Source of the DNA: Halanaerobium hydrogeniformans
Lineage (GTDB): Bacteria > Bacillota > Halanaerobiia > Halanaerobiales > Halanaerobiaceae
DNA: 64,000 nucleotides
Assembly (NCBI RefSeq): GCF_000166415.1
Contig: NC_014654.1
Coordinates: 2,232,001 to 2,296,000, forward strand
Direction: 5' to 3'
Shown here: one piece after another, positions 16,241 through 25,405 of the stretch
Position numbering within the stretch: position 1 is the first letter of the stretch
Layout: every line of letters starts with the position of its first letter
Notes under the pieces: generated by a model
What the model was told of the DNA's origin: nothing
Database searches by the model: none
The model's input: only the letters and a program-made list of their open reading frames with translations
Translations under genes and position numbers: made by a program

Positions 16241-17965
16241 TTAGATAAATAATAGACCAATTCTAGCAAAAATTCCTCCCACTAGAAAGGAAAACCCTAC
16301 TGTAAAAACAAATATCTTTGTAGCAAAGATAAAATTAAATTCACGGGCTAATATAGCTAAAACTGCTATACACGGTACATAAAAAAGTGCTACTACTGCA
16401 CCTACAAAAAGCTGAACAGAATTTAATCCCATCTCAAGTAATGGTAAAACAGCTAACTCCCGTCTTACTACTCCTAAAATCAGGGGAACTGAAGCTTCTG
16501 AGGGCATCAACAGCCAGTTTTCTATAACCGGTTGAAATATCCTTCCTATTTGTTCTAGAATCCCAAGTTCATAGAGAAGAGCTGCTGCTGCAATAGCATA
16601 AATCATCATTAAAGCTCCATCACTAATATACATTTTTAATCTTAACCAAACTTTTTTCAAAATCATTTTAGGGTCAGGTATTAAAAGTGGGGGGATTTCC
16701 AAAATCAAAGGTTCATTTTCTCCCTCAATACTCTTATCCATAACGATGGCAGCTCCTATAATAGCAAGAAAAGAAACAAGAAATACTAAAAACATCACCA
16801 AAATAGATTCTTCTGCTAAAAGAGAAATTAAAGCTCCTGTTTGTGAAATACAGGGTACAGCCAGTGAAATCAATGCAGCAACAGTTATTCTCTCTTTTCG
16901 AGTTGCTAAAGCTCTAGTAGCAGCTATACCAGGTATGGCACATCCATAACCTAAAAGCAGAGGTATAATATTACCGCCAGTTAATCCAATTTTATTGAAT
17001 AATCCATCCAGCAAAACCGCTAAACGCGGCATATATCCACTATCTTCTAACAAACTAAGAGCGGTATAAAAGGATAAAACATAGGGAAGCACAAGAGCAA
17101 ATGGCCACTCTAAACCTTTAATTAAAAAGCCATATTCACCAACTAAAATATTTCTGATTATACCTTCTGTAGTAAAAGCACTAACTAATCTATATATTAA
17201 TGGGAAAACAAGTGTCCTAAAAAAAGGTAATAATATATACTGTCTTAAACCCATTCCAATCCCTACAACTATGGCAAAAATGAATGCTAAAATCAAAATA
17301 GCCATCGGGATACCAGGCCAGGGTGAAGAAAGTTTATCTCCTAATTCTTCTCTTTTGTTTTTCTCTTTTTTATTTTTTTTATTTAAATATTTATTGCTCA
17401 ATCTTTCTGCATTTTCCCAACTAGCATTTATATTATTTGCTAAGTCATTTTGTGTTTCTATTTGAAGTTTTTCTCTAATTTTCTTTTTTAATTTTGATAA
17501 ACCATATTCTTTAACAGCTACAGTTTCTACTATATCTATCTCTAACTCTTCTGCAAAAGCTTCAGCTGCAAAGCTATAACCCTTTTCTTCTAATAAATCA
17601 ATCCTATTCAAGACTGCTATAGCCGGAATACCCTTTTCTAGAATTTGTAGGAGTAAATATATGCTACTTTCAATATTATTAGCATCAAGTACAACCACTA
17701 ATAATGAAGCTCCTTTATTAAGCATATCAACTGCAACCTGTTCTGCCTCATTACTCGAATTAAGAGTATAGGTACCAGGTACATCTATCAGGTAGATTTC
17801 ATCTTTTTCAAAAGTAATTCTACCTTTTTTATAATCTACGGTTGTACCAGAATAATTTGCTATTGCAGAATCCAAACCTGTAAGGTGATTGAAAATGACA
17901 CTTTTCCCTACATTTGGAGGCCCCATTAATAATACTTTATTTTCTTTATCATCAAATTGCGGCAT
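16241..17965 (-). CDS. feoB: Ferrous iron transporter B
   Basis: A 574-residue inner-membrane Fe(II) transporter. The N-terminal G domain has G1 GPPNVGKSVIFN (about 15-26), G2 NYSGTTVDY, G3 DVPGTYTL and G4 NRID. A GDI-type helical region follows (about 165-200), then the membrane part with two Gate domains (LLGYGCAIPGIAATRA, and VVRRELAVLPLL). It is shorter than E. coli FeoB (773 residues), mainly in loops and the C terminus, which is common in Firmicutes. It overlaps feoA by 14 bases. Tyr-Ser-Gly in G2 and the cysteine of GCAIPG are intact, so it is likely functional. Confidence 0.93.
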   Translation of the reverse strand: MPQFDDKENKVLLMGPPNVGKSVIFNHLTGLDSAIANYSGTTVDYKKGRITFEKDEIYLIDVPGTYTLNSSNEAEQVAVDMLNKGASLLVVVLDANNIESSIYLLLQILEKGIPAIAVLNRIDLLEEKGYSFAAEAFAEELEIDIVETVAVKEYGLSKLKKKIREKLQIETQNDLANNINASWENAERLSNKYLNKKNKKEKNKREELGDKLSSPWPGIPMAILILAFIFAIVVGIGMGLRQYILLPFFRTLVFPLIYRLVSAFTTEGIIRNILVGEYGFLIKGLEWPFALVLPYVLSFYTALSLLEDSGYMPRLAVLLDGLFNKIGLTGGNIIPLLLGYGCAIPGIAATRALATRKERITVAALISLAVPCISQTGALISLLAEESILVMFLVFLVSFLAIIGAAIVMDKSIEGENEPLILEIPPLLIPDPKMILKKVWLRLKMYISDGALMMIYAIAAAALLYELGILEQIGRIFQPVIENWLLMPSEASVPLILGVVRRELAVLPLLEMGLNSVQLFVGAVVALFYVPCIAVLAILAREFNFIFATKIFVFTVGFSFLVGGIFARIGLLFI

Positions 17966-18203
17966 GAGTTAATACCTCATGTCTAACTAAAATGTCTTTA
18001 GCTATATCTTTAGCAAGTGCTATCTGTCTACCTTCTATTTCCACAACAAGTGGCCCATTCCAGGCTTGAGAACTTAAGATCTTAATTTTTTTCCCTTTTC
18101 TTAAACCTAAAGGTGCCAAAAGAGAATGTTCGGGAACATATAGAATTTCAGCCTCAGAATTTTCGGGGATATTTTTTAGTGATAATTTTTTTTGCAATTG
18201 CAT
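17952..18203 (-). CDS. feoA: Ferrous iron transport protein A
   Basis: An 83-residue SH3-like protein. It has the FeoA core EILYVPEHSLLAPLGLRKGKKIKILS and the end VEIEGRQIALAKDIAKDILV. FeoA is the small cytoplasmic partner of FeoB. I chose the ATG at 18201-18203 because AAGGAG precedes it. An earlier in-frame ATG (18224) would place that ribosome site inside the gene. It overlaps feoB and lies 77 bp after the flippase-like gene in the same direction. Confidence 0.88.
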   Translation of the reverse strand: MQLQKKLSLKNIPENSEAEILYVPEHSLLAPLGLRKGKKIKILSSQAWNGPLVVEIEGRQIALAKDIAKDILVRHEVLTHAAI

Positions 18204-18245
18204 ATAATTCACTCCTTTATACATAGTTTATATATAGTTTCTAGA

Positions 18246-18264
18246 ATATAAGACCAGCTTATAT
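18246..18264. promoter_or_regulatory. Dyad upstream of feoA
   Basis: ATATAAG and CTTATAT form 7-bp arms around the 5-bp spacer ACCAG, about 45 bp before the feoA start. It could be an operator or a weak hairpin inside a longer transcript. It does not match the Fur consensus. Confidence 0.3.
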
Positions 18265-18279
18265 TTAGGAATAATAGAT

Positions 18280-19254
18280 TTAAATTAAAAATTCTTTTTT
18301 GTTAAAAAATAGATACCGGGATATATTAATTGATGCCAAAGTAGATAAAAACAAAGGAAACCAAAAAGTAGCAAATCTGAGTATTAAAGCAATTGTAAGT
18401 CCTTCTGCATAAGAAATCTCTGCTTGTGTTAAAATCAGAGCCATCACTGCTTCAAAGCTTCCTAAACCACCAGGCGAAATAGGTAGTAAAGCAATTAAAT
18501 AAGCTAAAAATGTAGCAGTTATAATCAAAATTGGACTAACATCATAGGCTAAATAATCGGCAATTAAATAAGTTTTTACTGGATAAAGCAACCAAAATAA
18601 AGCTGCAATAATTATTAAATACAATAACTCTTTAAAATTACATAGATTAAAAGTATTTGCAATAATATTTTTTGATTTATCTTTAAAAGTATTAATTTTA
18701 AGTTTTAAATTATTACTAATAGAAAAACAGATCATAAAAACCAGGAAAAGGAAAAACAAAGAATAAAATATTATATTAATATTCAAATTAAAATCAATAT
18801 GCTGAACTAAAAACCTTTTATTAGAGATAAAAAGAATAAATGCAAAAATTAAAAACGGTATAAAAGTAGTTAATTTTTGAACTGCGATATAAGGAATAAA
18901 TTCGCTAACTTCTATTCCTGTTATTTTATTATAAAGGTAAACCTTTGCTGACTCTCCTCCTAGTTTAGCAGAAGGAGTAATACTCTCAATAAAAGAAGCA
19001 GCTAAATTTATATTTATAATATCACTAAATTTAGCTTTCTTTTGCCCAGTAAATTTAAATAAGAATTTCCACTGAAAAGCTAATAGAAGAATAGTAGAAA
19101 TTTGCAGTAAAATTAAGGCAGTGATAAGCCTATATGATATCTGATTAATGATATTTGCAATTTCAAGTCTTCCCTGCCAAATAGTACGCGAAAGAAATAT
19201 TATAATTAAAACAGCAAAGCTATATTTAATAACCTTTATTTTTTTAGCCTTCAT
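18280..19254 (-). CDS. Flippase-like integral membrane protein (UPF0104/LPG-synthase TM family)
   Basis: A 324-residue protein with about eight membrane segments and the family signature near residue 80-110, ITPSAKLGGESAKVYLY. The late motif LPISPGGLGSFEAVMALIL is also typical of the AglD/MprF transmembrane family (COG0392). Members translocate or modify lipids or lipid-linked sugars. Some act alone as presumed flippases, as here, where no synthase domain is attached. It starts 2 bp after the stop of the upstream methyltransferase-like gene, so the two are surely co-transcribed. Its role next to feoAB is unknown. Confidence 0.75.
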   Translation of the reverse strand: MKAKKIKVIKYSFAVLIIIFLSRTIWQGRLEIANIINQISYRLITALILLQISTILLLAFQWKFLFKFTGQKKAKFSDIININLAASFIESITPSAKLGGESAKVYLYNKITGIEVSEFIPYIAVQKLTTFIPFLIFAFILFISNKRFLVQHIDFNLNINIIFYSLFFLFLVFMICFSISNNLKLKINTFKDKSKNIIANTFNLCNFKELLYLIIIAALFWLLYPVKTYLIADYLAYDVSPILIITATFLAYLIALLPISPGGLGSFEAVMALILTQAEISYAEGLTIALILRFATFWFPLFLSTLASINISRYLFFNKKEFLI

Positions 19255-19256
19255 TT

Positions 19257-19829
19257 TTATAAACTCCTATCGAAGTCAAAGCAAAGAGTTTTGTCAAAGG
19301 TGAGAAAATTTTGTTTTACTTTCGAAAAAATTGCTTCACTTGGAAGTTCTAATTTATCATATGCTTTGTAAAATTTTTTTCTAGGTTCTCTGATCAGAAA
19401 TTTTTTGATCTTTTTATCTTTAGCTAATCTTATCTTTTTATAAATTTCATTTTTACCTACTGTTTGTAGAGCAGCTAAAACTTTAGAATAATTGCAATTC
19501 TCTAGAGCCTTATCTGCAGACAAATGAAGAAATTCAATCTGTTCCTTTGATATTTTAAGTTTTTTCATAAGCTTTTGAGCTTGTAAAATGGCATTTCTGT
19601 CATAATCAACTGCAATGACCTTAGCAGCACTTAATTTATTAATATAATAAGCTGTAAAAGGTAAAGCTCCACAGCCGATGTTTAATACTATATCTTCAGA
19701 ATTGATATCACCCAATTTTATTTCTTTAGCAACTGTTTTTTTATAAGGTCTAGCATAAATTTTAAATAACAAATTATTTGCCTGAGCTTTTTTTTCGATT
19801 TTTTGAATTATTTTTCTGATCAATTTCAT
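19257..19829 (-). CDS. Nicotianamine-synthase-like methyltransferase-fold protein 2
   Basis: A 190-residue protein starting at the ATG at 19827-19829, preceded by GAGGAG. The earlier in-frame ATG at 19844 overlaps that ribosome site. It has a Rossmann-type SAM site: VLNIGCGALPFTAYYI as motif I, then VIAVDYDRNAIL with the acidic ribose-binding residue. The G(S/C)G-x-x-P-x-T-A pattern resembles nicotianamine synthase (GSGPLPLT) more than ordinary methyltransferases, but it is shorter than plant or archaeal NAS and the call is tentative. It lies 51 bp after a paralogue-like gene and 2 bp before the membrane protein. Confidence 0.55.
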   Translation of the reverse strand: MKLIRKIIQKIEKKAQANNLLFKIYARPYKKTVAKEIKLGDINSEDIVLNIGCGALPFTAYYINKLSAAKVIAVDYDRNAILQAQKLMKKLKISKEQIEFLHLSADKALENCNYSKVLAALQTVGKNEIYKKIRLAKDKKIKKFLIREPRKKFYKAYDKLELPSEAIFSKVKQNFLTFDKTLCFDFDRSL

Positions 19830-19895
19830 CTTTAAACTCCTCATTATTTAAAATTTAGATAATGAAATTCATTATCGATTAAGCTTTAAAAAAAA

Positions 19896-20498
19896 TTATT
19901 CTACTTCTAATAAACATGATTTCTTAGCTTTGATTATTTTTGTGGTTTTACATTTTTCAATCTTACTAAAACTACGTGGACAAATATAATCATAGAATTT
20001 GCACAACCAGGATGCCGGATTTCTGTAAATGATTTTGGTACCTGATCTTGATTCTTTTATCAGTTTTTTTAAAATATTTTTTTTGCTTTTAACATGTAGT
20101 GAAATCCAGACTGCATCATATTTTAAATAATTAATCTCTTCTTTACCATTACCTGCTAAAATATTTATTTTATTATCCACTTTTAAGTCTTTTAAATACT
20201 TTTTTGAAGTTTTTATAGCTTCTGGATCAATCTCAACTCCATCTACAAAATAACCTTTCCTGGCAAGATAAACAGCTGTCATTGGTCTTGGTCCACTGCC
20301 AATATGGAGTATTTTGCTACCTTTTTTCAATTCTGATAATTCTAATTCAGAAGCAATCAAACGATTATAGAAAAACTTGTCATAAAGTTCACCTGTATAG
20401 CTGATCTTGTTAAAAGAAGCTTCTAATTTTTGTAGAGCATTACAAGCTTTTTTATGAAAGTTTTCTTTGAAATTGCTGATTATATTTCTTGCTAACAT
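19896..20498 (-). CDS. Nicotianamine-synthase-like methyltransferase-fold protein 1
   Basis: A 200-residue protein with a short helical N-terminal region (1-55) and then a SAM-binding fold: ILHIGSGPRPMTAVYLARKG, and VDGVEIDPEAIKTSKKYL. The motif GSGP-x-P-x-T-x-x-x-LA is the NAS/CntL-type signature, where the enzyme transfers aminobutyrate from SAM to make nicotianamine-like metallophores. Later YDAVWISLHVKSK and GTKIIYRNP sit where NAS has its strand-4 and strand-5 motifs. The start has GGAGG at good spacing. It is the first gene of an apparent five-gene run ending in feoB. It could still be a plain methyltransferase. Confidence 0.6.
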   Translation of the reverse strand: MLARNIISNFKENFHKKACNALQKLEASFNKISYTGELYDKFFYNRLIASELELSELKKGSKILHIGSGPRPMTAVYLARKGYFVDGVEIDPEAIKTSKKYLKDLKVDNKINILAGNGKEEINYLKYDAVWISLHVKSKKNILKKLIKESRSGTKIIYRNPASWLCKFYDYICPRSFSKIEKCKTTKIIKAKKSCLLEVE

Positions 20499-20639
20499 TT
20501 AAAACCTCCAATACTATTTTATCATTCTGTTAAATTAATAGATATCTTAAATAAACTATTATAATTTAGCTGAAATAATAGAAAATCACATCAGCAAAAA
20601 ACTAATTGATATTTAGTCTCAATAGCCTTCAAAAAAATA

Positions 20640-20664
20640 CTTATTAAGAATAATTCTTAATAAG
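20640..20664. promoter_or_regulatory. 25-bp palindrome upstream of the NAS-like/feo gene run
   Basis: Perfect 12-bp arms (CTTATTAAGAAT and ATTCTTAATAAG) around a single central A. The centre is a 7-1-7 dyad (TAAGAAT-A-ATTCTTA), the architecture used by Fur-family regulators, with 10 of 14 bases in common with the Fur consensus. It lies 142 bp before the first gene of the run. The rest of the 314-bp gap (20499-20812) shows nothing but this dyad and the acnB terminator. Confidence 0.5.
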
Positions 20665-20764
20665 AGAAATCTTTCACAACTGAATCTATTTATAGAATAC
20701 CATAGCTTAGCAATGTAGTCAAGTTCGATATTAAAAATAATTAAAAAAATTTGATTGCTTTTAA

Positions 20765-20802
20765 AATGACATAGTCCTCCTATATAGGAGGACTATGTCA
20801 TT
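20765..20802. terminator. Terminator of acnB (38-bp perfect palindrome)
   Basis: A perfect dyad centred on TATA with 17-bp arms that include CATAGTCCTCC. On the minus strand it is followed by TTTTAAAAG. It starts about 10 bp after the acnB stop codon. Confidence 0.8.
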
Positions 20803-20812
20803 GTTATTATAT

Positions 20813-23380
20813 TTAATTTTTATCTCTGTTTAAATAAAAATCCATATACTCTTTTGTTGAAGGTATCCTACCCAAAATTGCTGTACAGGCGGCTACTTGA
20901 GCACTACCTAAATAAGTTCTCGAATCAGCTGGACCTATTCTTGATTGATAATTACGGGTAGTTGTTGTAAAAGCAGTTGAATTAGAACCAATTCTACGTT
21001 TATTACCCATACAAAGTCCACAACCAGGCATAATTACAGTTGCTCCTGCTTCAGTTAATTTTATCATACTTCCATCTACCATCAATTCCTGATAAATATC
21101 ACGTGATGCAGGTCCAACTACAACATTAACACCATGTGGAATCTTATGCCCAGATAGTATCTCAGCTGCTTCTTGAATACTTTTAAGATCTCCACCTACA
21201 CAGCTTCCTATATACACCTCATCAACTTTTTCTCCAGCTGTCTCATTTAAGTAAGCAACATTGTCTGGATGATGTGGTTTTGCCACTATCGGGTCTTTTA
21301 TTTCAGAAAGAGGTATTTCTATTACTGCTGAATAATCTGCATCTTCATCAGCTTGAAATAATATTGGGTCTTTTAAATATTCTTCTACTGCTTTGATAGT
21401 TCTTCTAACTGATGGTGAGCTATCAGCATCTTCACGATTTTTTAAATAATCCAGGTTATCTTTTATAGTTTCAATAGTTGTTTGATCACTTGGAACTACA
21501 CCTGCAGAAGCACTTCTTTCGGCAACAGCATTTGTAAGAATATATCTTTCATCAGAACTTAAAAATTCAAGACCTTCCATTTCAATAATTCTACCATTAT
21601 AGATATCTTTACCCACTGTTTTTTCTGCATAAACAACTAATGCAGAAACTAAATCACGAGCAGTAATACCTGGCTCAGGCTTGCCTCTAAATACTACTTT
21701 TACCGATTGATCCATGGTTAAATCCTGTTTACCATATTTCATAACACCAGCTACTATATCAGAAGCTGCAGGAAATGAAACTCCTCTTGGAGTTCTGGTA
21801 TGAGAATCACCACCCACAATAACATCTGTAGGTAGTACAAATCTATTTCCAATTGTATGGATAATGCCCTCACCTGTTTCTAAGCTTACTCCACCTCTTT
21901 TGCTAACAAATTCATTTAAAAAGCGGTGAGTATCTCTATCTGAACTGGATGGGCATTCTCCAGTATGACATAAAGATTGGACAACGAAATCGGCTCCAAA
22001 ATCCTCTCCAGCCATAGATTGATATTCTTCCATGGTCATTGGACCTGTTGTATCTTGAGAAAATGCTCCCCGCATCTTAACCTGGGCAGTTTCTCCAGGC
22101 AGAATTGTATCCTTACCATCAAGCCTATTATAAGCTACAATCTTTTGAGCTAAAGTTTGAGGAGGCCTGCTCTTTTCTATAATAATATTTTCTTGAGCAG
22201 GTGTTTTTATATCACCTGTTTCAATTCCTTTATCATTGCAATATTCAAGAGCCATCGTCTGCAGCTCATTACCAGCATCAAAATATGTCATACCACCAGC
22301 TGCAATCTTTTTTAATTTATAGTCGATTGGAAGTTCAACAGCAAGCTCTAGTTTGTCATTAACGATAATTTTTTGCTGTGCTAAATCTATTTCTAAATCA
22401 TCACCTTCACTAATATCAGTGGTATCAACTTCTAGAGGTAAAATACCAGACGCAACTAAGGACTCTTTGAAAATTGGAGCGAAACTTTTGGCTGCAACTA
22501 TTCCACCCTTCTTTTTTTCGGGTTCACCTTCTACATCTTTACCCAATAACTGCTGCATTGTATAGGTGGCAGATTTACGGGACGATCCTTCACCAAGTGC
22601 TTTGCCTGCTGTAAAAATAACAGTCGATTTTTTTTCTTTTAATTTTTCTAATCTCTGCAGTAAATCTTCCTCATCTTCGCGACCTTCCATAACATGTTTG
22701 GCATGTAAGGGATGGTCAGTTCTACTATCAGCATTTTTAGAAGGACTTAAATGACCTGTAGTAATATTATCTCCTACTCTTAAAGAAATGCCCTGATAGT
22801 GAGAATCCAATTCCCAGTCAGAGGCAAATTCTCTCTTTGCCCAACTTAACATTATTTCTGCCACTTTTTCTTCAAAATAAGGATTTTCTGAAGCTAATTC
22901 TTTTAATGTATTAAAATCTTTTTTAGTTAATAAAACCGTATTTTTTAAAATCTTAGTTATTTCATCTTTATATATCTCTTTAGAAAAAAGATCTATTAAG
23001 CGTGCTGCTGCAGCTCCACCCTTCATATCAGCCAAAAGTCTTAAAGCTTTATCAGCACTAAGATATTGGTTTTCCTTCTCACTTAGTTTTGCTTTCTTAA
23101 TTAATTTAGATAACCCATCTGCTTTTGCATGAGAAGCAGGAAAAGTACCTCTTCTGACCTGATTAGTGATCAGTTTTAAGATTAAATTATCCAAACTTTC
23201 TTCTTTAAAAATTGTATAGGTTTTATCACCAAGCCCTTCAAGGCTTAAAGCATTAAACAAAAGCTCTACCTCTTTAGCTGAGAGTGGTCTGGGTTCTAAA
23301 CCATGAACTTCACGTCGTTTAACTGCTCTATTTTTATATCCATCTAAAATATCAATTAAATTTTTAAATCTATCTTCCAT
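20813..23380 (-). CDS. acnB: Aconitate hydratase B
   Basis: Aconitase interconverts citrate and isocitrate. The 855-residue length and domain order identify the AcnB type: an N-terminal HEAT-like domain (about 1-155), the swivelling domain moved to the N-terminal side (about 160-380), and then the catalytic domains. The [4Fe-4S] ligands are visible in VQSLCHTGECPSSSDRDTHRF and in GCGLCMGNKRR. Other catalytic-site motifs are GGDSHTRTPRG and IGSCVGGD. It lies 43 bp after the isocitrate dehydrogenase gene and is surely co-transcribed with it. Together they form the oxidative branch toward 2-oxoglutarate. No citrate synthase is in the window. Confidence 0.95.
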   Translation of the reverse strand: MEDRFKNLIDILDGYKNRAVKRREVHGLEPRPLSAKEVELLFNALSLEGLGDKTYTIFKEESLDNLILKLITNQVRRGTFPASHAKADGLSKLIKKAKLSEKENQYLSADKALRLLADMKGGAAAARLIDLFSKEIYKDEITKILKNTVLLTKKDFNTLKELASENPYFEEKVAEIMLSWAKREFASDWELDSHYQGISLRVGDNITTGHLSPSKNADSRTDHPLHAKHVMEGREDEEDLLQRLEKLKEKKSTVIFTAGKALGEGSSRKSATYTMQQLLGKDVEGEPEKKKGGIVAAKSFAPIFKESLVASGILPLEVDTTDISEGDDLEIDLAQQKIIVNDKLELAVELPIDYKLKKIAAGGMTYFDAGNELQTMALEYCNDKGIETGDIKTPAQENIIIEKSRPPQTLAQKIVAYNRLDGKDTILPGETAQVKMRGAFSQDTTGPMTMEEYQSMAGEDFGADFVVQSLCHTGECPSSSDRDTHRFLNEFVSKRGGVSLETGEGIIHTIGNRFVLPTDVIVGGDSHTRTPRGVSFPAASDIVAGVMKYGKQDLTMDQSVKVVFRGKPEPGITARDLVSALVVYAEKTVGKDIYNGRIIEMEGLEFLSSDERYILTNAVAERSASAGVVPSDQTTIETIKDNLDYLKNREDADSSPSVRRTIKAVEEYLKDPILFQADEDADYSAVIEIPLSEIKDPIVAKPHHPDNVAYLNETAGEKVDEVYIGSCVGGDLKSIQEAAEILSGHKIPHGVNVVVGPASRDIYQELMVDGSMIKLTEAGATVIMPGCGLCMGNKRRIGSNSTAFTTTTRNYQSRIGPADSRTYLGSAQVAACTAILGRIPSTKEYMDFYLNRDKN

Positions 23381-23423
23381 AAAATTTATTTCTCCTTTCT
23401 TATACTTCCATTTTTATACAGGA

Positions 23424-24431
23424 TTATAAATTTGCTATTATTGCTTCAGTAATTTGATCTGTAGTAGCATTTCCACCAAGGTCAACAGTTAAAACATCGC
23501 CAGCATTTAAAACATCTGACACCGCTTTTTCAATTCTATCTGCTGCAGATTTTTCATTTAAATGACGAAGCATTAAAACAGCAGAAAAAAGCAGTGCTAC
23601 AGGGTTAGCCTTGTTTTGACCAGCTATATCAGGAGCACTCCCATGAACGGCTTCAAAAACAGCAATATCATCTCCAAGGTTCATTCCAGGGGCAAGACCA
23701 AGTCCGCCGATTAAACCAGCTCCTAAATCTGATACAATATCACCATAAAGATTAGGCATTACTAAAACATCGTACTGTTCAGGATATTGAACCATTTGCA
23801 TACACATATTATCTACAATTCGGTCATCAAATTCTATTTCTGGATGGGTTTCAGCATATTCTGCTGCTATATTTCTGGCTTCTTCTAAAAATAGACCATC
23901 ACTATATTTTAAAATATTTGCCTTATGAACTGCTGTAACCTTTTTGCGTCCCTCACGAACAGCGTATTCAAATGCAGCTCTAACAATTCTTCTTGAAGCT
24001 TTTCTAGTTATTATTTTAATGCTTTCTGCAGCCTCATCACCGACATAATGTTCTATTCCTACATAAAGGCCTTCGGTATTTTCTCTAAATACAACCATAT
24101 CAATAGCCTCGTTTTGAGCAAATGCTTTTGCATGAACCTTAAGTGGACGAACATTTGCATAAAGATTAAGTTCTTTTCTGATTGCTACATTAACACTTCT
24201 AAACCCACTTCCTACGGGTGTGGTAATCGGCCCTTTTAAAGCAACTTTGTTTTTTCGGATTGAATCAAAAACCTGTTCAGGTAATGGTGTCCCATATTTA
24301 TCCATAACACCCGCACCAGCTTCTACCTTATCCCAATTAATTTCTACACCTGCTGCTGCAATTATATCTGCAACTGCTTTCGATATTTCTGGTCCTATCC
24401 CATCTCCAGCGATCATTGTTACATTATGCAT
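23424..24431 (-). CDS. NAD-dependent isocitrate dehydrogenase (isocitrate/isopropylmalate family)
   Basis: A 335-residue beta-decarboxylating dehydrogenase. It has [10 protein letters not shown] at the N terminus, the substrate loop [34 protein letters not shown], catalytic KANILK, the metal-binding DNMCMQMV and [10 protein letters not shown]-like ([12 protein letters not shown]) regions, and the cofactor loop [15 protein letters not shown]. The Ser-x-Asn-x-x-x-Arg substrate loop and the pairing with acnB favour isocitrate over isopropylmalate. The Asp-x-x-Gly-Gln cofactor loop suggests NAD. It converts isocitrate to 2-oxoglutarate, probably for glutamate synthesis in this anaerobe. It is first in the idh-acnB operon. 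Confidence 0.88.
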   Translation of the reverse strand: MHNVTMIAGDGIGPEISKAVADIIAAAGVEINWDKVEAGAGVMDKYGTPLPEQVFDSIRKNKVALKGPITTPVGSGFRSVNVAIRKELNLYANVRPLKVHAKAFAQNEAIDMVVFRENTEGLYVGIEHYVGDEAAESIKIITRKASRRIVRAAFEYAVREGRKKVTAVHKANILKYSDGLFLEEARNIAAEYAETHPEIEFDDRIVDNMCMQMVQYPEQYDVLVMPNLYGDIVSDLGAGLIGGLGLAPGMNLGDDIAVFEAVHGSAPDIAGQNKANPVALLFSAVLMLRHLNEKSAADRIEKAVSDVLNAGDVLTVDLGGNATTDQITEAIIANL

Positions 24432-24501
24432 GCTCTAAACTCACTACTCCTTTTTAGTTTCCAAATAATATTTATGTTCTTGATTTCAAAAGCAAAGATT
24501 A

Positions 24502-25356
24502 TTATACCATAGATGCTGCAAAACTTTCTAGTTTTCTAAATTCTTTTCTGCTTATACCACAATCACCAGGCAATATACCAGGTGAATTCTCTCCATGATA
24601 ATCAGAACCGCCTGTTATTAAGAGGTCAAGTTCTTCAGCTATTTTTTTATATTTAGAAGTAGTTTTTTTATCATGTTTTGTTTGATAAACCTCTACCCCT
24701 TTTAAACCAACCTTTTTTAACCTGGCAATTTCCTTTTTATCTAAAGGATCACCATGATTAATCAAATAAGGATGAGCAATAACAGGAACACCACCAGCTT
24801 TTAAGATCATCTCAATAGCTTCTGCAGGAAGAACTTTTTCCTTTTCAACATAGGCTTTTCCTTCACCACCAATAAATTTATCTGTAAAAGCTTCCTGCAT
24901 GTTTTCTACATAACCTTTTTCTATCAAGGCTCTAGCAACATGGGGCCTACCAATACTCACTCCAGCCGCATATTTTTGAACATCAGAATATTGCAGAGGA
25001 TATCCCATTTCAGTCAATATTTCTATCATTTTATGGATTCTACTAATTCTCGATTCCAAAATAGTTTCAGTAAGACCCAATAAAGCTTCATTTTCAGGGT
25101 CTATATAATAACCTAAAATATGATATTCAGCTTCACCTCTATAAGTTGAAATTTCAATTCCAGGTACAAATTCTATTGGATATTTATCTGCTTCTTTTTC
25201 TAATTCCCTCAATGCAGTTGTATTATCATGATCAGTAACAGAAAAGACATCAAGATCAAACTCCAGACATTTCTGCACTAATTCTTTGGGAGTTAAAGCA
25301 CCATCAGAAGCAGTAGTATGCATATGCAAATCTATCTTTTTTCTTTTTTTCTTCAT
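24502..25356 (-). CDS. PHP-domain phosphoesterase (TrpH/YciV-like)
   Basis: A 284-residue PHP-superfamily protein with the four metal motifs in order: IDLHMHTTASDGALTP, VTDHDNT, GIEIS, then later IAHPYLINHGDP and GGSDYHGENSPG. Family members such as RNase AM hydrolyse 5' ends of RNA or 3',5'-bis-phosphonucleotides with a trinuclear metal centre. The length is typical. It lies about 50 bp after the DUF218 gene in the same direction and seems unrelated in function to idh-acnB downstream. Confidence 0.88.
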   Translation of the reverse strand: MKKKRKKIDLHMHTTASDGALTPKELVQKCLEFDLDVFSVTDHDNTTALRELEKEADKYPIEFVPGIEISTYRGEAEYHILGYYIDPENEALLGLTETILESRISRIHKMIEILTEMGYPLQYSDVQKYAAGVSIGRPHVARALIEKGYVENMQEAFTDKFIGGEGKAYVEKEKVLPAEAIEMILKAGGVPVIAHPYLINHGDPLDKKEIARLKKVGLKGVEVYQTKHDKKTTSKYKKIAEELDLLITGGSDYHGENSPGILPGDCGISRKEFRKLESFAASMV

Positions 25357-25405
25357 AATATCAAGCTCCTTAATATTTACTAATAAATCTTTTTATTTCA
25401 ATTAT

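Noticed and set aside
20765-20802. 38-bp perfect palindrome considered as an operator or insertion end
   Set aside because: It sits directly after the acnB stop codon and is followed by a T run on that strand, so a terminator explains it.
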